A stretch of 64,000 bases of DNA from positions 1,922,001 through 1,986,000 of the forward strand of contig CAVZVW010000009.1 in the NCBI GenBank assembly GCA_963778845.1, written 5' to 3'. Below the pieces are notes generated by a model. That model ran no database searches. It worked only from the letters and a program-made list of their open reading frames with translations, and had not been told where the DNA came from. Within the stretch, counting starts at the first letter, position 1, and each line of letters begins with the position of its first letter. This DNA is from CAVZVW01 sp963778845 (GTDB lineage Bacteria; Actinomycetota; Actinomycetes; Actinomycetales; Kineosporiaceae). The position numbers and the translations under genes are program-made. This document shows, piece by piece, positions 42,372 to 53,128 of the stretch.

Positions 42372-44666
42372 TCAGGGCAGTCCTACAGCTAGACCCGCGG
42401 GGCTCGAGAGCGGCTCCGCGGCGTCCGGGTCGGCGTCGACCTCCGTCGCCGCGGCCACGAGCTGCGCTCGCACGGCGACGTCCTCGACCTCCCAGGGGTG
42501 CGCGGGCCCTGCCTCGATGTCGATGCCGGGAAGCCGGTGGTCGAGCCAACCGGGCAGCCACCAGTTGGCGTCGCCGAGCAGCTTCATCGTCGCGGGCACC
42601 AGCACCATGCGCACGAGCGTGGCGTCCACGAAGATCGCCGTCGCCAGGCCGAGGCCGAACATCTTGGTGGCCGCGTCCGGGCCGGTCACGAAGGCGAGGA
42701 ACACCGCGATCATGATGAGCGCCGCCGACGTGATCACCCGACCGGTGCCGGCGATGCCCCGCACGACGGACGCCTCGTTGTCGCCGCAGTCGAGGTACTC
42801 CTCACGAACTCGGGAGAGCAGGAAGACCTCGTAGTCCATGGAGAGCCCGAAGAGGATGGCGAACATGAACATGGGGATGAAGGAGACGATCGGCACGGTG
42901 GACGTGAGGCCGATCAGGTCCGCACCCCACCCCCACTGGAACACCATGACCATGACGCCGTACGACGCCCCGATGCTGAGCAGGTTGAGCACGACGGCCT
43001 TGAGCGGCACGAGCACCGACCGGAACACGAGCATCAGCAGGAGGAACGACAACGCCAGGACGGCACCGACGAAGAATGGAAGCCGGTCGTTGACTCGCGC
43101 ACCGACATCAGCGAAGTGCACCATCTGACCGCCGATGTAGGCGTGCGCCGGGCTCCCGGCCAGTGCGCGCGGGATGACCTCGGTCCGCAGCCGATCGACC
43201 GTGTCGTGCGTGGCGGCGTCCTGCGGCCCGGTCGCGGGGAAGGCGACCATGGATGCCACCCCTGCGGCCGCGTTCACCGACGGAGCCGCCACGGCGGCGA
43301 TCCCACGATCAGCGCGCATCGCGTCGAGCAGCACACCGACTACGGCCGGGTCGCCGGCGACGTCCACGGCGACGACCAGCGGGCCGTTGCTGCCGGGCCC
43401 GAACCCCTGTGCCACGAGGTCGTACGCCTGACGCTCGGTACGGTTCGTCGGCAGGGCACCGTCGTCGGGGATGCCCGGGCGCAGGGCCAGCGCCGGCGCT
43501 GCCAGGGCAAGGAGCAGCACGGTGACGCTTACCACGTACGCCCAGGCATGGCGAGTCACGTGCTGGACCCACCGCGACCAGCCGGCGCCGCTAGAGGTCC
43601 CGCGCCGCCCCAGGCCGAAGCGGTTGATGGCGCGCCCGGACAGGCCGAGCAACGCCGGCAGCAGGGTGACGGAGGCGATCACCATGGTCGCCATGACGAG
43701 GGCGAGGGCGATCCCGCCGGCGGTCATGAACGGCACACCCGCCACGGCGAGCCCGAGAACGGAGACGACGACGATGCCACCGGCGAACACCACCGGCCGG
43801 CCGGCGGTGGCGAGGGCGCGGCCGGCAGACTCCTCGACGGGTAGGCCGGCGGCGAGGTAGCCGCGGTGGCGGGTCACGACGAACAGGGCGTAGTCGATGC
43901 CGACCCCGAGGCCGACCATGCTGCCCAGCACGGGGGCCCAGTTGGGGACGTCGACGAGGTGGGCGAGCAGAGTCATCGAGCTGACACTGACCGCTAGGCC
44001 GAAGATGGCCATGCCGATCGGCAGCGCGGTGGCCACGATCGACCCGAAGGCGAGGAACAGGATGGCGGCGGCCGCGAGCAGGCCCACCATCTCGCCGATG
44101 CCCGCCGGGGACTGCTCGAAGGCGTAGAACAGGTCGCCGCCCATCTCGATGCGCAGCGGTGAGCCGGCGGCCGCCTGGACACCGAAGGCCTTGAGGTTCG
44201 CGAGGTCCGTCGAGGTGAGCTGGTCCAACGTCGGGTACTGCACCCTGAGGAGCACGATGCGCCCGTCCGGCGAGACGACGCCGCTGCGCCGCGCGGCGTC
44301 CTGCCCTGCAGCCAACGCTCCCACCGGGTCACCGGTCGCCAGCACGTGGGGCAGTCCGGCGGCACCGGTCTGGACCGTGACGAGAGCGGCTCGCGCCGGA
44401 GCCGAGTCGAAGAACGTGGCCGCGGGGTCGAGGGGTGTCACGACGACCTGGGCGGTCAGCCCTGCCTGGCCGGTCCCGGCGGCGGTCATCAGGTCGTTGG
44501 CCTTCTGCGAGTCCAGGCCCGGCACCCGGAAGGAGTCCTCGAGCTTGTGACCGAAGGTGCTTGCCGCCGCGACGACGATGATGGCCAACGCCAGCCACGA
44601 GCCGATCGCCACCCATGGGCGACGGGCGTTGAAGCGGCCGAGGCGGTACAAGGCCTGCGACATCAT
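42372..44666 (-). CDS. MMPL-family (RND superfamily) transporter
   Basis: A 764-residue transporter with 12 helices in two halves. Signature parts are RPWVAIGSWLALAIIVVAA, GLGVGIDYALFVVTRHR, FAILFGLSMDYEVFLLSRVREEY and ASVVRGIAGTGRVITSAALIMIAVF. MMPL proteins export lipids or drugs. ATG 44666 follows GGAGG at 7 nt; ATG 44663 is equal. The gene is divergent from a two-component system that may regulate it. Confidence 0.93.
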   Translation of the reverse strand: MMSQALYRLGRFNARRPWVAIGSWLALAIIVVAAASTFGHKLEDSFRVPGLDSQKANDLMTAAGTGQAGLTAQVVVTPLDPAATFFDSAPARAALVTVQTGAAGLPHVLATGDPVGALAAGQDAARRSGVVSPDGRIVLLRVQYPTLDQLTSTDLANLKAFGVQAAAGSPLRIEMGGDLFYAFEQSPAGIGEMVGLLAAAAILFLAFGSIVATALPIGMAIFGLAVSVSSMTLLAHLVDVPNWAPVLGSMVGLGVGIDYALFVVTRHRGYLAAGLPVEESAGRALATAGRPVVFAGGIVVVSVLGLAVAGVPFMTAGGIALALVMATMVIASVTLLPALLGLSGRAINRFGLGRRGTSSGAGWSRWVQHVTRHAWAYVVSVTVLLLALAAPALALRPGIPDDGALPTNRTERQAYDLVAQGFGPGSNGPLVVAVDVAGDPAVVGVLLDAMRADRGIAAVAAPSVNAAAGVASMVAFPATGPQDAATHDTVDRLRTEVIPRALAGSPAHAYIGGQMVHFADVGARVNDRLPFFVGAVLALSFLLLMLVFRSVLVPLKAVVLNLLSIGASYGVMVMVFQWGWGADLIGLTSTVPIVSFIPMFMFAILFGLSMDYEVFLLSRVREEYLDCGDNEASVVRGIAGTGRVITSAALIMIAVFLAFVTGPDAATKMFGLGLATAIFVDATLVRMVLVPATMKLLGDANWWLPGWLDHRLPGIDIEAGPAHPWEVEDVAVRAQLVAAATEVDADPDAAEPLSSPAGLAVGLP

Positions 44667-44842
44667 CGGAGTTCCTCCAGATCGTGGATGCATCGGCGCG
44701 AGAACCGAGGTCGACTCATCGTCGCCAGGCGCGCCCGGGGCCACATCGGCCGCGAGGGCCGACGTCTTCCCGGCCGATGGACGGGGAAGATCGTGGTTCT
44801 TTCGGCCGATGTGCCTCGGCCCGCGTTCCCTACGCTGGGGTT

Positions 44843-45994
44843 GTGATGGCACATGCGGTCCGGTCTGTCTGGACCGAACCTCGAGCGCCGCAGCCACCTG
44901 TGCGCGTGTGGCGGGACTGGGTCCTCGTCGCGGTGTTCGTCTCCACCGCCGTGCTCGAGGCGTTTCTGCGCCGCGACGTCGTCTGGCGATCCGCCGCCGT
45001 CCTTGTGACCGTGGCGCTGGCGTTCACGCTGCCGTGGCGGCGGACGCATCCCCTCGCCGTGGTCGCGGCCGCCTTCGGTACCGCCATCGTTGTGGACGTC
45101 GCCTCCATCGCCCTCAACGCCCAGGGCCAGGTCAGCCTCTACACGATGTTGTACCTGCTCCTTCTGCCGTACGCGCTGTTGCGCTGGGGGTCCGGTCGCG
45201 AGGTGGTCGTCGGGTCCGCGATCGCCCTGGTCGCCTACAGCGTGGGCATCGTCAGGGACCACACGACCCTCGCCGAGGCCACCATCGGGTTCGTGATCCT
45301 GGTGTTCCCGGCGGTTCTCGGGGCGTCAGTGCGGTTCTGGTCGACGTCCCGGCTGCGCGAGCTGGACCAGGTGAGGCTGCGGGAGCGCGAGAAGCTGGCT
45401 CGCGAGCTGCACGACACGGTGGCGCATCACGTGTCCGCGATGGTGATCCGTGCGCAGGCGGGACGCGTGGTCGCCGGGTCGCGCCCCGACGCCGCGCTCG
45501 AGGCTCTCCAGATCATCGAGGCGGAGGGCTCCCGAACCCTGGCCGAGATGCGGACCATGGTGAGTGCCCTGCGCGACCGCGAGGACGCCGAGCTGGCTCC
45601 CCAGGGCGGCTTGGCCGACATCGAACGGCTCGCTCGATCCCTGGGCGACGAGCCGCGGGTCGAGGTGCATCTGTCGGGCGACCTGGACGACGTCAGCCCA
45701 TCGGTCGCAGCCGCCGGCTACCGCATCGCCCAGGAGTCCATCACCAACGCCATGCGTCACGCGCGGCACGCCACGCGCGTCGACGTCCTGGTCGTCGGCG
45801 AGGCGGACCGTGTACGCCTGACCGTCCGCGACGACGGAGACGCGGTCTCCGCCGTCCGGGCCATGGGCGGGTACGGCGTCGTGGGCATGACCGAGCGGGC
45901 GATGCTGCTCGGCGGCACGCTCGAGGCCGGCCCGGGGCCCGACCGCGGCTGGGTGGTCAGCGCGGTGCTTCCCCGCATGGGCTCGACCGGATGA
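44843..45994 (+). CDS. Sensor histidine kinase (NarL/DesK type)
   Basis: A 383-residue kinase. Five to six N-terminal membrane helices (DWVLVAVFVSTAVLEAF to GFVILVFPAVLGASV) precede the HisKA_3 motif RELHDTVAHHVSAMVIRAQAG and the ATPase domain (ESITNAMRHARHATRVDV, VRDDGD, GGYGVVGMTERAMLLGG). GTG 44843 is chosen because TACGCT at 44831-44836 is a -10 at leaderless distance; ATG 44846 is next. It is ATGA-coupled to its regulator. Confidence 0.92.
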   Translation: MMAHAVRSVWTEPRAPQPPVRVWRDWVLVAVFVSTAVLEAFLRRDVVWRSAAVLVTVALAFTLPWRRTHPLAVVAAAFGTAIVVDVASIALNAQGQVSLYTMLYLLLLPYALLRWGSGREVVVGSAIALVAYSVGIVRDHTTLAEATIGFVILVFPAVLGASVRFWSTSRLRELDQVRLREREKLARELHDTVAHHVSAMVIRAQAGRVVAGSRPDAALEALQIIEAEGSRTLAEMRTMVSALRDREDAELAPQGGLADIERLARSLGDEPRVEVHLSGDLDDVSPSVAAAGYRIAQESITNAMRHARHATRVDVLVVGEADRVRLTVRDDGDAVSAVRAMGGYGVVGMTERAMLLGGTLEAGPGPDRGWVVSAVLPRMGSTG

Positions 45995-46647
45995 GCATCC
46001 GGGTGCTCGTCGCCGACGACCAGGAGCTCGTCCGCACCGGACTCCGGATGATCCTCGACGCGCAGCCCGGCATCGAGGTGGTCGGGGAGGCGCGAGATGG
46101 TCGCGAGGCGGTGACGCTGGCCCGTGCGCTGCGGCCCGACGTGTGCCTGTTCGACATCCGCATGCCCGAGATGAACGGGCTCGAGGCCACCCGAGCACTC
46201 GCGGGGCCGGACGTCGAGGACCCGATGGCGGTCGTAGTGATCACCACGTTCGACCTCGACGAGTACGTCTACGGAGCACTCAAGGCTGGAGCCCGCGGCT
46301 TCCTGCTCAAGGACGCCGGACCCGAGCTCCTGAGCCAGGCGATCCATGCAGCCGCCAACGGTGAGGCGCTCATCGCCCCGAACGTCACCGTCCGACTGCT
46401 GGCGGCCTTTGCGGACGTTCGGACGGCGCAGCCGTCGGCCCAGCCCATCGAACCTCTCACCGCGCGGGAGGAGGAGGTGCTCGTCACCGTGGCCCGGGGC
46501 CTGACCAACGCCGAGATCGCCCGCGAGCTCCACATCAGCCTCAGCACGGTCAAGACGCACCTCGCCAGCCTCATGGGCAAGCTCGGCGCCAGGAACCGGG
46601 TCGAGATCGCCATGTGGGCCTACGAGACCAAGCGCATCATGAGCTGA
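45991..46647 (+). CDS. LuxR/NarL-type response regulator
   Basis: A 218-residue regulator. The receiver has VLVADDQELVRTGLRMIL, the phosphoacceptor Asp in CLFDIRMPEMNG, and Lys in GFLLKDAGPE. The HTH is LTAREEEVLVTVARGLTNAEIARELHISLSTVKTHLASLMGKLGARNR (in pieces). It forms a pair with the kinase. Targets may include the divergent MMPL gene, by proximity only. Confidence 0.94.
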   Translation: MSIRVLVADDQELVRTGLRMILDAQPGIEVVGEARDGREAVTLARALRPDVCLFDIRMPEMNGLEATRALAGPDVEDPMAVVVITTFDLDEYVYGALKAGARGFLLKDAGPELLSQAIHAAANGEALIAPNVTVRLLAAFADVRTAQPSAQPIEPLTAREEEVLVTVARGLTNAEIARELHISLSTVKTHLASLMGKLGARNRVEIAMWAYETKRIMS

Positions 46648-46677
46648 GTCCCTACCCGCTCCGCCAAGGAGGATGCC

Positions 46678-47112
46678 ATGCGGCTCGACCACCTCTGCGA
46701 TGTCGAATGGCGTTACACACTGCTCAAGGGCATCGACCCGTCGCCTGACGGGGACGGTCGCGTCTACGGCGAGGGCACGGGCACGCTCTCGGGGCGCCTC
46801 ACCGGCGTCGCTCAGTGGTCCAACTTCCCGCGGTTGCACGGTGGGTTCGCCATGCCCGAAGCCAGAGGTGTGATCGACGTGGGAGAGCGGGCGTTCGTGC
46901 TGTTCGCGTTGACGGGTCTGTCGAACCTGACCGACGGTGCCGGCGTCCACGTCATGACCTTCATGACGGAGCACGAGCCGCTCGCCTGGCTGAACGAGGT
47001 GATCGCCGTGGGTGAGGGCAGCATCGACCAGGCCGCAGGTGCTCTGTCGATGCGCTACTACTCCTGTCACGTCGATCACCGGCCGGGCCGGACCGACGGC
47101 GAGACGGCGTAA
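46678..47112 (+). CDS. DUF3237-like protein
   Basis: A 144-residue protein with the DUF3237-type barrel pattern: VYGEGTGTLSGRLTGVAQWSNFPRLHGGFAMPEARGVIDVGERAFVLFALTGLSNL (in pieces), then MTFMTEHEPLAWLNEVIAVGEGSID. A strong AAGGAGG precedes ATG 46678. Function unknown. It is 30 nt after the response regulator and may share its transcript. Confidence 0.75.
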   Translation: MRLDHLCDVEWRYTLLKGIDPSPDGDGRVYGEGTGTLSGRLTGVAQWSNFPRLHGGFAMPEARGVIDVGERAFVLFALTGLSNLTDGAGVHVMTFMTEHEPLAWLNEVIAVGEGSIDQAAGALSMRYYSCHVDHRPGRTDGETA

Positions 47113-47189
47113 CCACGCTCGCACACCGTGGTCGGCCAGCGCCGTCGGCGTTCCGCCTCGAACAAGACCGGTCGTGGTCCGTGCTCTCC

Positions 47190-47540
47190 TCACTTGACCA
47201 TGGTGAGCGTCCATTGGGACGTGCCACCGTCCAGCGCCGCGAAGAAGACGTTCACCTGGACGTTGTGGCCCTTGTACCAGCGCGGCGTGCCGGAGGAGGC
47301 CCCCACGGTGAAGCCTGCCTTGACATAGGCCGAGTCAAGCGCGCTCTCGGTGGTGAACACGTCGGTCGGCGAGAGCACCACCGCCTTCGTGCTGGTCTGC
47401 GACAACGTCGTTCCGGCGGGCAGCGGTGCGGTCGCTACTGGCCAGGCTGAGGACGACGAACGGCTGCGGGCATGCGCCACAGCGGGAGTGACGGTGAGCA
47501 GAACGAGCGCCGCCACCACGGCAGTCACGGTCTTCTTCAT
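47190..47540 (-). CDS. Small secreted hypothetical protein
   Basis: A 116-residue protein with a Sec signal peptide MKKTVTAVVAALVLLTVTP and cleavage likely after AVAHA. The mature part is Ser/Thr-rich with YVKAGFTVGASSGTPRWYKGHNVQVNVFFAALDGGTSQWTLTMVK. No known family. The signal and the AGGAAG ribosome site upstream of ATG 47540 support a real gene. Confidence 0.75.
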   Translation of the reverse strand: MKKTVTAVVAALVLLTVTPAVAHARSRSSSSAWPVATAPLPAGTTLSQTSTKAVVLSPTDVFTTESALDSAYVKAGFTVGASSGTPRWYKGHNVQVNVFFAALDGGTSQWTLTMVK

Positions 47541-47672
47541 CGGACTTCCTCCTTCTCGGACAGATGAGCTGATGTCCCGAACTCCACGCCCGGAAGGCGG
47601 CACTGCCGACGCGTTCATCACCGCCTTCTTCATCATGGCGAGGCGAGGGTAGGGGTAGTCCATCGTCCAACC

Positions 47673-47727
47673 GGGCTGGTACCAAAGGGCTGGTACCAAT
47701 GGCCTGGGACCATGGGCTGGGGCCTAT
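47673..47727. repeat. 14-bp degenerate tandem repeat with GGTACC cores
   Basis: GGGCTGGTACCAA occurs at 47673-47685 and 47687-47699, followed by two decayed copies to about 47727. Each good copy holds the palindrome TGGTACCA. It lies between two divergent secreted-protein genes and may be a regulator array or slippage product. Confidence 0.65.
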
Positions 47728-47858
47728 GGGCCGCGGTCCAGCCCCGGTCCGCGCGTGCCCGCCTCCGCACCGAGGCAGGACAACCTCGCCCCACACCTAG
47801 GCGTCATAACGGCCAGACGGCGCAAACGGCGCCCCGACTCCCGCGGAAGGGACCCGTT

Positions 47859-48404
47859 ATGAAGAACCTGTCGAAGCTGCTGGGCATCGCCGCGGTCACG
47901 CTGGCGACCGTGCTGCCGATCGGGGCGGCGCAGGCCGTGGCCACCCCGTACTGCGGCATCCGGTGGGGGTCACTCGACAAGCAGGTCAACGCGGCATCCG
48001 TCGACACAGACAGCCTGACGAACGTGCGGGCGGGCCGTCACCTCTGCTTCGACCGCCTCGTGTTGGACGGCGCGAGCTGGGCACGTGTCCGCTACGTCGA
48101 CCACGTCCGCCACGACGCCACCGGACGCGTCGTGCCGCTGCGTGGGAGCGCGAGACTGGAGATCGTCACGACCCGATCCGACAACGTCGCGACCGGCGAG
48201 GCGACCTTTAGGCCTGCCAACCCCGCAGAGCTGGTCGACGTCGCCGGCTGGCGAACCTTCCGCCAGGCCGCCTCCGCCGGCGGGTCCGAGGGCCAGACCA
48301 ACCTGGGGCTCGGCGTGCGGGCCCGACTGCCCTTCCGGGTCTTCGTGCTCGCTGCTGACGGCAGGGCGCCGCGCCTCGTCATCGACGTCGCACACCGCTG
48401 GTAG
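47859..48404 (+). CDS. Secreted AMIN-like domain protein
   Basis: A 181-residue exported protein. The signal MKNLSKLLGIAAVTLATVLPIGAAQA is followed by YCGIRWGS and an AMIN-like beta domain (FDRLVLDGASWARVRYVDHVR, LEIVTTRSD, GVRARLPFRVFVLAADGRAPRLVIDVAHRW). AMIN-like domains bind cell wall polysaccharides or other envelope parts. GGAAGGG lies before ATG 47859. Confidence 0.85.
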   Translation: MKNLSKLLGIAAVTLATVLPIGAAQAVATPYCGIRWGSLDKQVNAASVDTDSLTNVRAGRHLCFDRLVLDGASWARVRYVDHVRHDATGRVVPLRGSARLEIVTTRSDNVATGEATFRPANPAELVDVAGWRTFRQAASAGGSEGQTNLGLGVRARLPFRVFVLAADGRAPRLVIDVAHRW

Positions 48405-48486
48405 CTCGTGCAGCGGGAGGTCGGCCTCGATCGACCGGCTGACGGGGGGTGCCCGCAGCACTCGTGGGGAACGATCCACGCGCCCC

Positions 48487-49503
48487 TCAGCGACTCTCCG
48501 TGGCCATGTGCGCATCGAGGCGCCGGGTGATCGGCCACGCGCCGTCGGAGCTGTTCGAGATCACTGTGTGTGTGATGTTCGACTTCGGGTTGTGGACGCT
48601 GCGGAACGAGACGCCGGCGTCGAACCCCTCCAACATCACGATGTCGCTCGACTGGTGGAGCCAGAAGCCGAGACCGTAACGCATTGACTGCGACGGTACG
48701 TCGCTGCGCGGCCGGACCATGTCGGCCACCCACCCGCCGGACACGATTCTTCCGGCGAACAGGGAACGCCAGAAGGCGCTCACGTCCGCCACGGTGGAGT
48801 ACATCCCGCCGTCGCCGCTACCCCGCACCGGCAGGTGGAACACGTTGGTCCTCGAGACGCCGTCGAACGGCAGGTAGCCCACCGCAGTGCGCCCGGGCAG
48901 CTCATCGGAGCGCAGGAAGTCGGTGTCACGCATTCCCGCGGGCTCGCACACGCGTTCGCGTACAAGCTCGTGAAAAGGAACTCCGCTCACCCGTTCGGCG
49001 ATCAGCGCGAGGACGACGTATCCGCTGTTGCAGTACGAGAACTGCACGCCTGGCTCGAACTTGGCGGGGTGTCCGTCGAGCACCGCCAGATAGTGCTGCG
49101 TGGTGACAAGCTCATGCACAGGCACCGTGAGGACATAGTCGGTGATCTCCTGACCGGCCTCCTCGTCGACGTAGTCACCGATGCCCGATCGATGGGTCAA
49201 CAGGTGTTCAATCGTGACGTTGTCCCCGATCAGCGGGAGGTCTTTGCCAAGAAACGATCGCGCCGTCATGGACAGACCCAGCACACCCTGCTCGATCAAG
49301 CTGACCAGCGTGAGCGCGGTCAGCCCCTTCGATCCGCTCGCGATCGCGAACCGGGTGTCCATAGTGTTGGGAACATTGTATGCCCGGTGCGCGAGACCAT
49401 AGGCCTTGGCGAACTCGATGTGACCGCCGCGATCCACGGACACCACGCCGGAGAACCCGTTCTCGTCGGCGATCGGGTCGACCACCTTCGGCCAGGTCGG
49501 CAT
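48487..49503 (-). CDS. Serine hydrolase of the beta-lactamase class C fold
   Basis: A 338-residue protein of the esterase/D-alanyl carboxypeptidase group. The nucleophile lies in ASGSKGLTAL (SxxK), YxN is in FSYCNSGYVVLAL, and LLTHRSGIGDY and GDGGMYSTVADVSAFW are typical. There is no signal peptide, so it is probably cytoplasmic. Substrate unknown. It is followed by about 80 nt without a gene towards the AMIN-like gene. Confidence 0.88.
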   Translation of the reverse strand: MPTWPKVVDPIADENGFSGVVSVDRGGHIEFAKAYGLAHRAYNVPNTMDTRFAIASGSKGLTALTLVSLIEQGVLGLSMTARSFLGKDLPLIGDNVTIEHLLTHRSGIGDYVDEEAGQEITDYVLTVPVHELVTTQHYLAVLDGHPAKFEPGVQFSYCNSGYVVLALIAERVSGVPFHELVRERVCEPAGMRDTDFLRSDELPGRTAVGYLPFDGVSRTNVFHLPVRGSGDGGMYSTVADVSAFWRSLFAGRIVSGGWVADMVRPRSDVPSQSMRYGLGFWLHQSSDIVMLEGFDAGVSFRSVHNPKSNITHTVISNSSDGAWPITRRLDAHMATESR

Positions 49504-49823
49504 GTGGCGAGGCTACAGGTGCGGCACCTTCGCGATCGCCGGGCTTCGTTGACATGAGCTGATCGCGACGCGGGCCGGCGGTGACGCCTACCGTTGCGCC
49601 ATTGACCAGCAGCGACTGCCCGTGGGAACCACCCTTGCCGGCATCGAGCCCGAGCACCTCGCCGGTGCGCTGGACCGCCTGCGCCGGACGCTCGGCGGAA
49701 GCCGACGCCTTTGAACCGGCGGGGCTGCAGACCCGCAGGGCGTGGGATGCCCGCTTGGGGCCCGTCGAGCACGACTGCCCAGTTCGCTGGAAGGTTGCGC
49801 TACCTCCCTGTGTTCGGCCCATC
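49504..49823. other. 320-nt intergenic stretch
   Basis: Between the serine hydrolase start and the MFS start there is no convincing gene. The frame upstream of the MFS GTG is open but has no transporter-like sequence, so it is not taken as coding. Confidence 0.4.
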
Positions 49824-51317
49824 GTGAGCGAGACCGTCCCGGTACCCGAGCGGCGGCGAATCCGCCGCCGCGGAGCGGGGCGGGCGGCGTCCGGCGACGA
49901 TGACGGTCGTGCCCGGTGGATCGCGCTCGCGGTCTGTTGCAGCGCGCTGTTCATGACGTTGCTGGATGTGTCGGTCACGAACGTGGCGCTGCCCAGCATC
50001 GGGCGGGCGACAGGTGCCGGTCCGTCCCAGCTGCAGTGGATCGTCGGTGGCTACACGCTGGCCTTCGGGCTGGTGCCGGTGCTGGCCGGCCGGCTCGGTG
50101 ACGATCACGGGCGCCGTCTGATGTTCCAGGTCGGCGTCGGCGCATTCGTGGTCACCAGCGCGGTGGCCGGTCTGGCCCCGAACAGCTCGCTGCTGATCGC
50201 CGCCCGGGTGCTCCAGGGGATCGCGGGCGGGTTGATCAACCCGCAGGTCTCGGGGCTGATCCAGCAGATGTTCGACGGGAAGGACCGTGGCCGGGCCTTC
50301 GGCTACCTCGGCACGACGGTCGGCCTGGGCACCGCGATGGGACCGCTGGTCGGTGGTCTCCTGATCGGCCTGGGTGGGGAGTCGGGCTGGCGGCTGGTGT
50401 TCTTCATCAACGTGCCGGTCGGGCTGGCCGTGATGGTGCTGGCCCGGCGGTACCTCCCACGGACGCCGACGGCGGGCCGGCACCGCCTCGACGTCATCGG
50501 CGCGCTCGTGCTCGGGCTGGCGACCTTCTGCGTGCTCTTCTCGGTTGTGGAGTACGACCAGCTGCACGACGCACGGATCTACTGGCTCCTGGTTCCCGGT
50601 GCGTTGCTGTTCGTTGCCTTTCTCCGTCGCGAGCGCCGGCTGACCGACCAGCGGCGGGACCCGTTGGTGGACTTCCGGCTCTTCCGCCAACCCGGCTACA
50701 CGGCAGGGATCCTGCTCGCACTGACCTACTTCCCCGCGTTCGCCGGGATTCCCCTGGTGTTGGCGATCTTCTACCAGCAGGGCTTCGGCTACACGCCGAT
50801 CGCGTCGGCCCTGGGCGTCACGGCGTACGCCCTCGGAAACGCCGTCGCGGCGCCCGCGGCCGGGCGGGTCGTCACGCGGGTCGGCCGCCCGCTCGTCGTG
50901 GCCGCCGCCTTCACCTTCGGGCTCGGTGCCGCGGCCCTCGTCCTCGTCGCGCGAACGGTTCCGGAAACCCACATCGCCCTCGCATTCGCCGGGCCGCTGT
51001 TCGTGATGGGCATCGGGTCCGGCGCCTTGATCACGCCTAACCAGACGCTCACCCTGGCCGCCGTCGACCCGGCAGTGGGTAGCACCGCGGGCGGGGTCCT
51101 GCAGACGGCCCAACGCATAGGTCTGGCCGTGGGTCAGGCGGTCGTGGGTGCAGCCTTCTTCACCGCCCTCTCCGGCCCCAGCCACGCCTCTTACGCCTCG
51201 GCCCTCGCGACAGCGGTCTCGGTCGCTCTGATGTTCGTGGCCGTCGCGATCCTCGTCGGCACCCTCGACCTGGTCCGGAGCCGGCGCGCCGCTCAGGCCT
51301 TGCGAGGGCGGGCGTAG
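49824..51317 (+). CDS. DHA2-type MFS drug exporter
   Basis: A 497-residue transporter with 14 helices. It has LDVSVTNVALPSIGRATGAGPSQLQWIVGGYTLAFG (in pieces), the motif A-like GRLGDDHGRRLMF, and VGLGTAMGPLVGGLLIG (motif C). GTG 49824 is taken as start because the membrane domain follows a short basic tail; no ribosome site is evident. The 3' end overlaps the convergent ABC permease gene by 25 nt. Confidence 0.9.
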   Translation: MSETVPVPERRRIRRRGAGRAASGDDDGRARWIALAVCCSALFMTLLDVSVTNVALPSIGRATGAGPSQLQWIVGGYTLAFGLVPVLAGRLGDDHGRRLMFQVGVGAFVVTSAVAGLAPNSSLLIAARVLQGIAGGLINPQVSGLIQQMFDGKDRGRAFGYLGTTVGLGTAMGPLVGGLLIGLGGESGWRLVFFINVPVGLAVMVLARRYLPRTPTAGRHRLDVIGALVLGLATFCVLFSVVEYDQLHDARIYWLLVPGALLFVAFLRRERRLTDQRRDPLVDFRLFRQPGYTAGILLALTYFPAFAGIPLVLAIFYQQGFGYTPIASALGVTAYALGNAVAAPAAGRVVTRVGRPLVVAAAFTFGLGAAALVLVARTVPETHIALAFAGPLFVMGIGSGALITPNQTLTLAAVDPAVGSTAGGVLQTAQRIGLAVGQAVVGAAFFTALSGPSHASYASALATAVSVALMFVAVAILVGTLDLVRSRRAAQALRGRA

Positions 51318-52119
51318 ACGCGACGTGCCCACACGTAGCCGATGACGGTCAGAGTGACGCACCACCCGGCCGAGACCCACGCCGTGCGGGCATCGACGGA
51401 AGCCCCCAGCAGCAGTGCCCGCAGGGTGTCCATGATCGGCGTGAAGGGCTGGTGCTCGGCGAACCACCCGAGCGGTCCGGGCATCGACCCGGGGGGGACG
51501 AAGCCGCTGCCCAGGAAGGGCAGCAGGATCAGCGGCATGGGGTAGTTGCTCGCGCTCTCGACCGTGCGCGAGACGAGACCGCACGCGACCGACAGCCAGG
51601 CCACAGCGATGGCGAGGCCCGTGAGCAACGCCGCCGCACCGAGCCAACCGGCGGCGTCGGCCCCCGGACGGAAGCCCACGAGCAGCGACACACCGAGGAC
51701 TACCACGAGCGACCCCAGCGTCTGCAGCACGGCGCCGAGCACGTGGCCCGTGAGGACCGAGGCGGGCGCGATCGACATCGTGCGGAACCTGGCGATGATG
51801 CCCTGGGTCATGTCCATGGCCACCGACGTCGAGGTTCCCGCGGCGATCGAGGCGAGGGTCATGAGCAGGATGCCGGGCACGACGTAGTTGACGTAGTCGG
51901 CACGCCCGCCGGTCTGCGGGCCCGCGCCGGGTAGGCCGGCCCCGAGGGTGCCGCCGAAGACGTAGACGAACAACAGGAGGAAGACGATGGGGAGCGCCAG
52001 GAGGATGACGGACATCTCGGGGTAGCGCTTCACGTGCCGCAGCTGGCGGCCCGTCATGGTCAGCGAGTCGCGCAGCGCCTGCGGGCGGGAGGCGGCGGGC
52101 GCAGCAGTGCCTGACATGG

Positions 52120-52123
<4 letters not shown>
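51293..52123 (-). CDS. ABC-2 type transporter permease (DrrB-like)
   Basis: A 276-residue permease with six helices, including MSVILLALPIVFLLLFVYVFGG, GILLMTLASIAAGTSTSVAMDM and LILLPFLGSGFVPPGSMP, the DrrB/ABC-2 pattern with the conserved AEHQPFTPIMDTLRALLLG. ATG 52123 overlaps the ATPase stop. With the ATPase it forms an exporter for drugs or lipids. Confidence 0.92.
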
Positions 52124-53097
<974 letters not shown>

Positions 53098-53128
53098 GGT
53101 CGGCTCCTCGGTGGTGGTTCGCGGTTAC

